Source of the DNA: Streptomyces sp. NRRL F-6131
GTDB taxonomy: Bacteria; Actinomycetota; Actinomycetes; Streptomycetales; Streptomycetaceae
Length of the DNA stretch: 27,538 nt
Assembly: GCA_000719695.1 (NCBI GenBank)
Contig: JOHN01000086.1
Coordinates: 1 to 27,538 of the forward strand
Direction: 5' to 3'
Part shown: positions 23,685 to 27,538 of the stretch, piece after piece
How positions within the stretch are numbered: position 1 is the first letter of the stretch
Layout of the letters: every line of letters starts with the position of its first letter
Program-made: the position numbers and the translations under genes
Notes under the pieces: generated by a model
What the model was told of the DNA's origin: nothing
Databases searched by the model: none
What the model saw: only the letters and a program-made list of their open reading frames with translations

Positions 23685-24044
23685 ATGGCCGCCAACGTCA
23701 GCATCGACGGCGACAACCTGATCGTGGAGATCGAGGGGCTCAACAAGCTCTGGGCCCTCAAGAGCCGCCTGGTCGTCCCCCTGGCCAACGTCCGCGGCGC
23801 CACCGCCGATCCGGGCATCTCCCGGGGCGCGAAGGGCTTCCGGGCCCCCGGCACCCACTTCCCCGGCGTCATCACCGCCGGCACCTTCCACCTGCACGGC
23901 GACCGGGTCTTCTGGGACGTGCACGACGCGACCAAGGCCGTGGTGATCGAGCTGAAGGACGAACGTTACGCCCGCCTCGTCGTCGAGGTCGCGGACCCGC
24001 GCGCGACCGTGGCGCTCGTCGAACGCGCCACGGCGGCGAACTGA
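23685..24044 (+). CDS. Small beta-rich hypothetical protein downstream of TetR
   Basis: 119 residues: MAANVSIDGDNLIVEIEGLNKLWALKSRLVVPLANVRGATADPG, then RAPGTHFPGVITAGTFHLHGDRVFWDVHDATKAVVIELKDERYARLVVEVADPRATVALVERATAA. The strand pattern, the I-P-L-x-x-V step (VVPLANVRGA) and the closing helix resemble bacterial PH-like domains, which are often membrane-associated; I infer this only from pattern. No signal peptide or helix for membrane insertion. AAAGGA precedes the ATG. Being 24 nt behind the TetR gene, it is probably the regulated target. Confidence 0.8.
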   Translation: MAANVSIDGDNLIVEIEGLNKLWALKSRLVVPLANVRGATADPGISRGAKGFRAPGTHFPGVITAGTFHLHGDRVFWDVHDATKAVVIELKDERYARLVVEVADPRATVALVERATAAN

Positions 24045-24104
24045 CGGGTCACCGTCACCTGCGGGACGGCGGACCCCAACGTCCCCTGCTGGACCACTGC
24101 CCCG

Positions 24105-24272
24105 ATGGTCGGCGCACTCGCCGCGGCTCGCACCAGCGGCCCCGGGCTGAAGGTCCTGGCCGATCTGGACCACTTCCTCCACCCGGCGGGCACGTCGCCC
24201 GACGAGAGGTTCCTCGCCCCCGCGGCGCTCCGGGCCCTCCACGAGTTCACCCGCCCGTGGCACCGCGAGTGA
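24105..24272 (+). pseudogene. Short coding remnant downstream of the PH-like gene
   Basis: In the frame opened right after the previous stop the sequence reads as normal protein with codon third positions almost all G/C: VTVTCGTADPNVPCWTTAP, then from ATG 24105 MVGALAAARTSGPGLKVLADL, HFLHPAGTSPDERFLAPAAL and ALHEFTRPWHRE, stop. It has no ribosome binding site and no plausible start upstream, so it looks like the 3' end of a lost gene. The family is not recognised; a small 55-residue ORF is the alternative. It ends 1 nt before the convergent phosphotransferase stop. Confidence 0.5.
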
Positions 24273-24273
24273 G

Positions 24274-25305
24274 TCAGGAGGAGGCGAGCCTCATCCCCGG
24301 CGCACTCGCGCAGTACCGGGCGGTCGCCAGGACGAGTGCCCGGTGCGCGCCGGTCATCTCGGCCAGGTCCGCGCGCAGTTGGGCCAGCCACTGCGGCTCG
24401 TTCGGGACGGCGGCGGGGTCGGCGAGGGCCCGGCCGAGGCGGACGAGGGAGGCGGCCGCGTTGAGGCCGGCGAAGAGCGGGAGGTGGGCGATGTCCTCGT
24501 CGGCGAGGGGACGGACGCTGCGGTAGCCGGCGAGGAAGGCCTCGTAGTGGGGACGCTGCTCCGGGGAGGGACGGCCGGTGGGGCCGGTGAGGTCGCGGAG
24601 GGCGTAGGCGATGTCCGCGCCGTACCAGGAGAGGGCGGCCTCGTCGAAGTCGTAGGCGGTGGAGTCGTCGCCGCTCCAGGCCATGTTGTCGAGTTCGAAG
24701 TCGCCGTGCACGACGCCCCAGCGGTCACCGTCACGGGGCAGCCGGTCCAGCCGTTCGGTGAGCTGCGCGACCGCCTCGACGAGGGCGTGGTCCCCGGCGA
24801 ACAGCGCAGGGACGTCGGCCAGTTCACCGAACGCGGTCGGCAGCCCGGCACCGAGCCCGGCCGAGTCGTCGTGCAGCCGGGCCAGGGCCCGGCCCCAGTG
24901 GCGGGCCCGCCGCTCGGTGAGGTCGGTGACGTCGATCTCCTCCCCGGCGGCCGGTTCGAGGACCATCGCGTGCATGAGGCCGAGCCCGGTCGGCACGGTG
25001 ACCGTGAGCGCCCCGGAGGCGGCCGGCACGGGCCGGACCACCGCCGCCCCGGCGTCGTGCAGCCGGGCCATCAACTCGGCGACCGCGGCGACGTGGGCCG
25101 GCCCCCGGTAGGAGTCGGGCACGAACCGCAGGTAGCGACGGGCACCGTCGCCCGGGAGGACGAACACGTGGGAGGCGCTGGAGCGCCACCACCTGGCGGT
25201 CCCGGACGGGTGGCCCCACGCCGCGGCCACCTGGTCGGCGACCGCGCTCTCCCAGTCCTCGGAGACGGTCTGCTTCAGCCGGTCGATCTCAGTCAGTGGC
25301 ATCAT
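24274..25305 (-). CDS. Aminoglycoside-phosphotransferase-fold (APH) kinase
   Basis: 343 residues of the APH/choline-kinase-like family. The catalytic loop VVHGDFELDNMAW (HGDxxxxN, about 198-210) and the metal-binding AYDFDEA (about 217-223) are intact, with an N-lobe that includes HVFVLPGDGARRYLRFVPDSYR and a hinge MHAMVLEPAAGEEI. It phosphorylates a hydroxyl group of a small molecule; whether an antibiotic or a metabolite cannot be told. The ATGATG start is chosen from a -10 box 8 nt upstream. A palindrome in the promoter spacer suggests a dedicated repressor or activator. It is divergent from the VOC gene. Confidence 0.88.
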   Translation of the reverse strand: MMPLTEIDRLKQTVSEDWESAVADQVAAAWGHPSGTARWWRSSASHVFVLPGDGARRYLRFVPDSYRGPAHVAAVAELMARLHDAGAAVVRPVPAASGALTVTVPTGLGLMHAMVLEPAAGEEIDVTDLTERRARHWGRALARLHDDSAGLGAGLPTAFGELADVPALFAGDHALVEAVAQLTERLDRLPRDGDRWGVVHGDFELDNMAWSGDDSTAYDFDEAALSWYGADIAYALRDLTGPTGRPSPEQRPHYEAFLAGYRSVRPLADEDIAHLPLFAGLNAAASLVRLGRALADPAAVPNEPQWLAQLRADLAEMTGAHRALVLATARYCASAPGMRLASS

Positions 25306-25313
25306 CGCGCGCC

Positions 25314-25343
25314 AGTGTTCGTGGTGCGACCGACCGGTCGCAA
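25314..25343 (-). promoter_or_regulatory. Promoter with TGCGACC palindrome for the APH gene
   Basis: Minus strand -35 TTGCGA (25343-25338), 18-nt spacer, AACACT (25319-25314), 8 nt to ATG. TGCGACC-gacc-GGTCGCA (25325-25342) is an inverted repeat of 7 bp overlapping the -35. Confidence 0.55.
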
Positions 25344-25404
25344 CCCATTTGTTCGGGGGTCGGCGAGGGGAACGTCGACGGGCGGACGTCGGGCGGTGCG
25401 CCAC

Positions 25405-25418
25405 TATGATCTTGCGGC
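25405..25418 (+). promoter_or_regulatory. -10 box of the VOC gene (leaderless)
   Basis: TATGAT (25405-25410) lies 8 nt before ATG 25419. No Shine-Dalgarno is seen. Confidence 0.55.
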
Positions 25419-26156
25419 ATGGCAGCAAGAATCGTGCAGATCAACATGAAGGCCCACGATGACGCCGCGCTCGGCCGGTTCTGGGCGGAGGCTCTCGGCT
25501 GGGGCATCGACAGCGAGGGACCGGGCATCACCAACCTCGAACCCGTGGGTTTCACCTACCCCGACCCCACGGCGCTCTGCATCGACATCGTTGCCCGCCC
25601 GGAAGCCAAGACGGTGAAGAACCGGGTGCACGTCGACCTGGCCACCACCTCGGCCGCCCACCAGGCGGAGTTGGTCGCGCGCCTGAAGGATCTCGGCGCG
25701 ACGCTCGCCGACGTCGGTCAGGGCGACGTCCCCTGGACGGTCATGGCCGACCCGGAGGGCAACGAGTTCTGCGTCCTGGAGCCCCGCCCGATCTACCGGG
25801 ACACCGGCCCGATCGCCGCCGTGGTGGTCGACTGCGCCGACCCGAGGGAGATGGCCCGGTTCTGGAGCGGGGCGACGGACTGGACCCTGCACGAGGTCGC
25901 CGACGACCACGCGTCCCTGCGATCCGCCCAGGGTGTGGGCCCCTACCTCGAGTTCGTCCGCACCCCGGACGCCAAGAGCGGGTGGAACCGCGTCCACATC
26001 GACGTCGCCCCGTACCGCGGTGACGACGTGGAGGCGGAGAAGGCCCGCCTGCGCGCCCTGGGGGCCACCGACCCCGATGTCGACCAGTCGGCGATCACCT
26101 GGACGATCCTGGCCGACCCGGAGGACAACGAGTTCTGCCTCCTCAGCCCGCGCTGA
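25419..26156 (+). CDS. Two-domain VOC-superfamily (glyoxalase-like) protein
   Basis: 245 residues formed by two homologous halves of about 122 residues. Each starts with a strand and D/DDxxxLxRFWxxAxGW-like helix (KAHDDAALGRFWAEALGW; CADPREMARFWSGATDW) and contains NRVHxDxA (NRVHVDLATT; NRVHIDVAPY) followed by WTVMADPEGNEFCVLEP / WTILADPEDNEFCLLSP. The conserved H and E in each half are the metal ligands of VOC enzymes, forming an intramolecular dimer. The substrate is unknown; relatives include glyoxalase- and bleomycin-resistance-like proteins. The start is supported by a -10 box 8 nt upstream. Confidence 0.9.
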   Translation: MAARIVQINMKAHDDAALGRFWAEALGWGIDSEGPGITNLEPVGFTYPDPTALCIDIVARPEAKTVKNRVHVDLATTSAAHQAELVARLKDLGATLADVGQGDVPWTVMADPEGNEFCVLEPRPIYRDTGPIAAVVVDCADPREMARFWSGATDWTLHEVADDHASLRSAQGVGPYLEFVRTPDAKSGWNRVHIDVAPYRGDDVEAEKARLRALGATDPDVDQSAITWTILADPEDNEFCLLSPR

Positions 26157-26198
26157 GCCGCAGCGGCGACTCCGGACGCGGGGGAAGACTGCGACACA

Positions 26199-26248
26199 AG
26201 GGCCTCCTGGGCTTCGGGCATTCGGTCGTCCCGAGACCAGGAGGCCCT
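26199..26248. terminator. Bidirectional terminator between convergent genes
   Basis: AGGGCCTCCTGG (26199-26210) and CCAGGAGGCCCT (26237-26248) form a perfect 12-bp stem with a 26-nt loop holding a smaller CGGG/CCCG pairing. It sits between the VOC gene and the minus-strand gene ending at 26289. Confidence 0.8.
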
Positions 26249-26288
26249 GCCTTCGATGCACACACCCGCTGAAGATCACCCGCCCGAG

Positions 26289-26807
26289 TCAACCGAGGTC
26301 GCGAGCGTGCTCCTTGAGGAACACGCCGGCGTGGGCCGCGGCCTCCTCCGCGGTCGCGCAGCTCGTCCCGTCGCCGGCCGCACCGGACACTCCGTCAGCA
26401 CCCGTGCCCGACCAGCTCCAGTCACCGGACGACTCCTGAAACAGCTCCGCTGTTCCGCCGAAGAGTTCAAGGGTGCTCTTGGGCGTCGGGCGGCCGACGG
26501 CGTCGGGCCACTTCTTGCGGGCGCCCTGCCGCGTGATGCCCCACACGGCCCCCAACTGCTCGTAACTCGCCCCGTAGGAGCCGGCGGTCGCAGCCGCGGT
26601 CGCGGTCAGTCGCTTGACCTCCACGTCCACCACCTTCCATGCGGCAAGGACCGACAGCGCCACGTCGACGGGGCTCGCGTTCCACATGCGGTCCACGGAC
26701 AGCCCGGTCGCCCGGGAACGGATGGCCGTGGCCAGGGGGTTCAGGGCGTCGTACAGCGCCTTGTCGAGTTCTACCTGTTCTTCTCGGGTGATCCCGGACT
26801 CCATCAT
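26289..26807 (-). CDS. Small HTH-containing hypothetical protein
   Basis: 172 residues, starting MMESGITREEQVELDKALYDALNPLATAIRSRATG. Residues 50-80 are helical. SYEQLGAVWGITRQGARKKW (81-100) reads like a helix-turn-helix: Gly at the turn, ITRQGARKKW as recognition helix. The C-terminal part, rich in Ser/Gly/Trp (GDWSWSGTGADG), ends in a helical AEEAAAHAGVFLKEHA. No signal peptide or membrane segment. It might be a DNA-binding regulator controlling itself, given paired palindromes at its promoter; no family is recognised. The ATGATG start is set by a -10 box 6 nt upstream. Confidence 0.75.
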   Translation of the reverse strand: MMESGITREEQVELDKALYDALNPLATAIRSRATGLSVDRMWNASPVDVALSVLAAWKVVDVEVKRLTATAAATAGSYGASYEQLGAVWGITRQGARKKWPDAVGRPTPKSTLELFGGTAELFQESSGDWSWSGTGADGVSGAAGDGTSCATAEEAAAHAGVFLKEHARDLG

Positions 26808-26812
26808 GCGAC

Positions 26813-26850
26813 AACTGTAGTTCACATCGCCCGGATTGGTAACTGAAGTT
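26813..26850 (-). promoter_or_regulatory. Leaderless promoter with two AACTnnAGTT palindromes
   Basis: Minus strand: -35 TTACCA (26842-26837), 17 nt, -10 TACAGT (26819-26814), 6 nt to ATG. AACTGTAGTT (26813-26822) covers the -10, and AACTGAAGTT (26841-26850) begins in the -35; their centres are 28 bp apart. Extended arms (ACAACT; AGTTGT) make the two sites mirror each other. Confidence 0.65.
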
Positions 26851-26902
26851 GTCAATCCGGGCCACTGGATTTCCAAGAGGCCCTGCGCCGGCCAACGGGA
26901 TC

Positions 26903-26937
26903 GGCCCCGACCGGGACCTCCCGGTCGGGGTCGACAG
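26903..26937. repeat. 35-nt hairpin repeat, copy B
   Basis: Same element as 23015-23049, with CCT/CT variation in the loop: CCCCGACCGGG stem with CCCGGTCGGGG, then TCGACAG. Confidence 0.85.
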
Positions 26938-26954
26938 AGCGCTCGCGTCAGACG

Positions 26955-27023
26955 GTGCCGAACGGGGCGGACCGGGCGGCCTACGTGGAGTCACTGCTGA
27001 CGGCGATGCCGGCGGGGCTCTGA
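26955..27023 (+). pseudogene. Possible orphan 3' gene end
   Basis: The frame ending at TGA 27021-27023 reads RSRQTVPNGADRAAYVESLLTAMPAGL, protein-like with GC-rich third positions, and a strong hairpin follows 15 nt later. No start or body for the gene exists upstream. It may be a remnant from a deletion near hairpin copy B; low confidence. Confidence 0.3.
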
Positions 27024-27038
27024 CGCCCGGAGCCCTCC

Positions 27039-27065
27039 GGCGCCGTCGCGCGGTGCGACGGCGCC
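27039..27065. terminator. Hairpin terminator
   Basis: GGCGCCGTCGC (27039-27049), loop GCGGT, GCGACGGCGCC (27055-27065): a perfect 11-bp stem 15 nt after the possible orphan stop codon at 27023. Confidence 0.7.
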
Positions 27066-27209
27066 CGCGCCCGGAGTGAGGGCTGTGGCGGGGGCCACCC
27101 GGGCGGGGGTCGCGCCGTCACGGGCGGGGCGGGGCGTCGTCACGGGGTGTCGACCGTGTGCGCGGGCTCACAGGGCGAGGGGCGTGGCGCGGGCCACTTC
27201 GGGGCTGTC

Positions 27210-27254
27210 TTGATCTTGAAAATAGGGGCATTTACCTTCAAATCGACCTATTTT
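27210..27254 (+). promoter_or_regulatory. Promoter with flanking inverted repeat, for the gene at 27481
   Basis: -35 TTGATC (27210-27215), 17-nt spacer, -10 TACCTT (27233-27238); start near 27245. The AT-rich site is bracketed by AAAATAGG (27219-27226) and CCTATTTT (27247-27254), a perfect 8-bp inverted repeat flanking the -10, suitable for a repressor or for DNA looping. Confidence 0.6.
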
Positions 27255-27480
27255 GGTGATCGTTACGCCCGGTAACCCGCCCCTGACCTCGCTGAACCTG
27301 CGAATCCTTGAAACCGCCCCGAAGCGCCCGTAACTTCGAACCCGTTGCACCGCACAGCCCGCCGGGCCTCACCGCCCCGGAGCACGCGGTCACCGACCAC
27401 GCGAGTCCCCCTGGTGAACCTCCGGCCCTCCCCGGGGCCTGGTTCCGCACGCTCGCAGACCCCCTCCGAGAGGAACCCCT
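27245..27480 (+). other. Long 5' leader (about 235 nt) of the terminal gene
   Basis: No gene is seen between the promoter near 27210 and the start at 27481. The leader contains GTTAC-gcccg-GTAAC (27262-27276), a CCGGGCC/CCCCGGGGCC-rich second half and a Shine-Dalgarno GAGAGGAA. Known riboswitch consensuses (for example c-di-AMP/ydaO) are not recognised, but a long leader with these repeats could carry regulation. Confidence 0.45.
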
Positions 27481-27538
27481 GTGACCTTCCGTAACGAGAC
27501 CACCGCCACCACCGCCGTCACCGCCACCCCGAAGCGCC
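27481..27538 (+). CDS. 5' end of a gene cut by the window edge
   Basis: GTG start with GAGAGGAA 8 nt upstream. Nineteen codons are visible: a Thr/Ala-rich N-terminus (MTFRNETTATTAVTATPKR). The basic KR end at the cut could precede a signal peptide or a disordered tail. Function not known. Confidence 0.65.
   Translation, partial: MTFRNETTATTAVTATPKR

Noticed and set aside
27245..27480. c-di-AMP (ydaO) riboswitch in the leader
   Set aside because: The conserved GGGGGAccCA and GGGTGAATCG-like parts expected in actinobacterial rpf leaders are not found.

Overview
The window is very GC-rich (coding third positions almost always G or C), with GTG starts, many leaderless promoters (TAnnnT box 6-8 nt before the start codon) and gene families typical of Streptomycetaceae: an Rv2466c-like DsbA protein, an F420/FMN-type PPOX protein, a CsoR-type copper locus and a secreted ribosome-inactivating protein. 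A Streptomyces or Kitasatospora chromosome, in an accessory rather than core region, is the best reading. All assignments come from reading translations and motifs by eye; no searches were run.

Layout. (1) 1-1440, minus strand: a copper-resistance locus, with a tiny Cys-rich CopZ-like ORF and the N-terminal part of a CopA P1B-ATPase under CsoR-like palindromes. The CopA appears to lack an internal block in frame (transmembrane helix M2 and the start of the actuator domain). (2) 1495-4079: a membrane-bound DUF457-type hydrolase, an Rv2466c-like thioredoxin-fold protein and a GNAT acetyltransferase, separated by strong hairpins. (3) 4183-7484: a xylose-type CUT2 sugar ABC importer (binding lipoprotein, single-domain ATPase, permease). 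(4) 7514-10539: small stress and modification genes (PPOX, three-domain-scale GNATs, DUF1905, one unknown). (5) 10549-12592, minus: an autoregulated ArsR - SRPBCC - DHFR-like operon. (6) 12724-19031, minus: a carotenoid-oxygenase neighbourhood, with two SnoaL/NTF2-like proteins, a carotenoid cleavage oxygenase, a DHA2-type MFS exporter and a large AAA/HTH regulator. (7) 19032-19633: no gene. (8) 19660-22805, minus: a membrane protein, a YcaQ/AlkX-like winged-helix protein and a secreted ribosome-inactivating protein. (9) 23103-27538: a TetR regulator with a small partner, an aminoglycoside-phosphotransferase-fold kinase, a two-domain VOC protein, a small HTH protein with a paired operator, gene remnants, and the first codons of a gene with a long, structured leader.

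The most notable items are the apparently deleted copper genes, the carotenoid-oxygenase/exporter/regulator module, the secreted ribosome-inactivating protein with all four recognisable catalytic positions, short tandem repeats of different unit lengths in successive intergenic spacers, and a 35-nt hairpin present twice 3.9 kb apart. I see no CRISPR array, tRNA, rRNA, transposase or integrase in this window.
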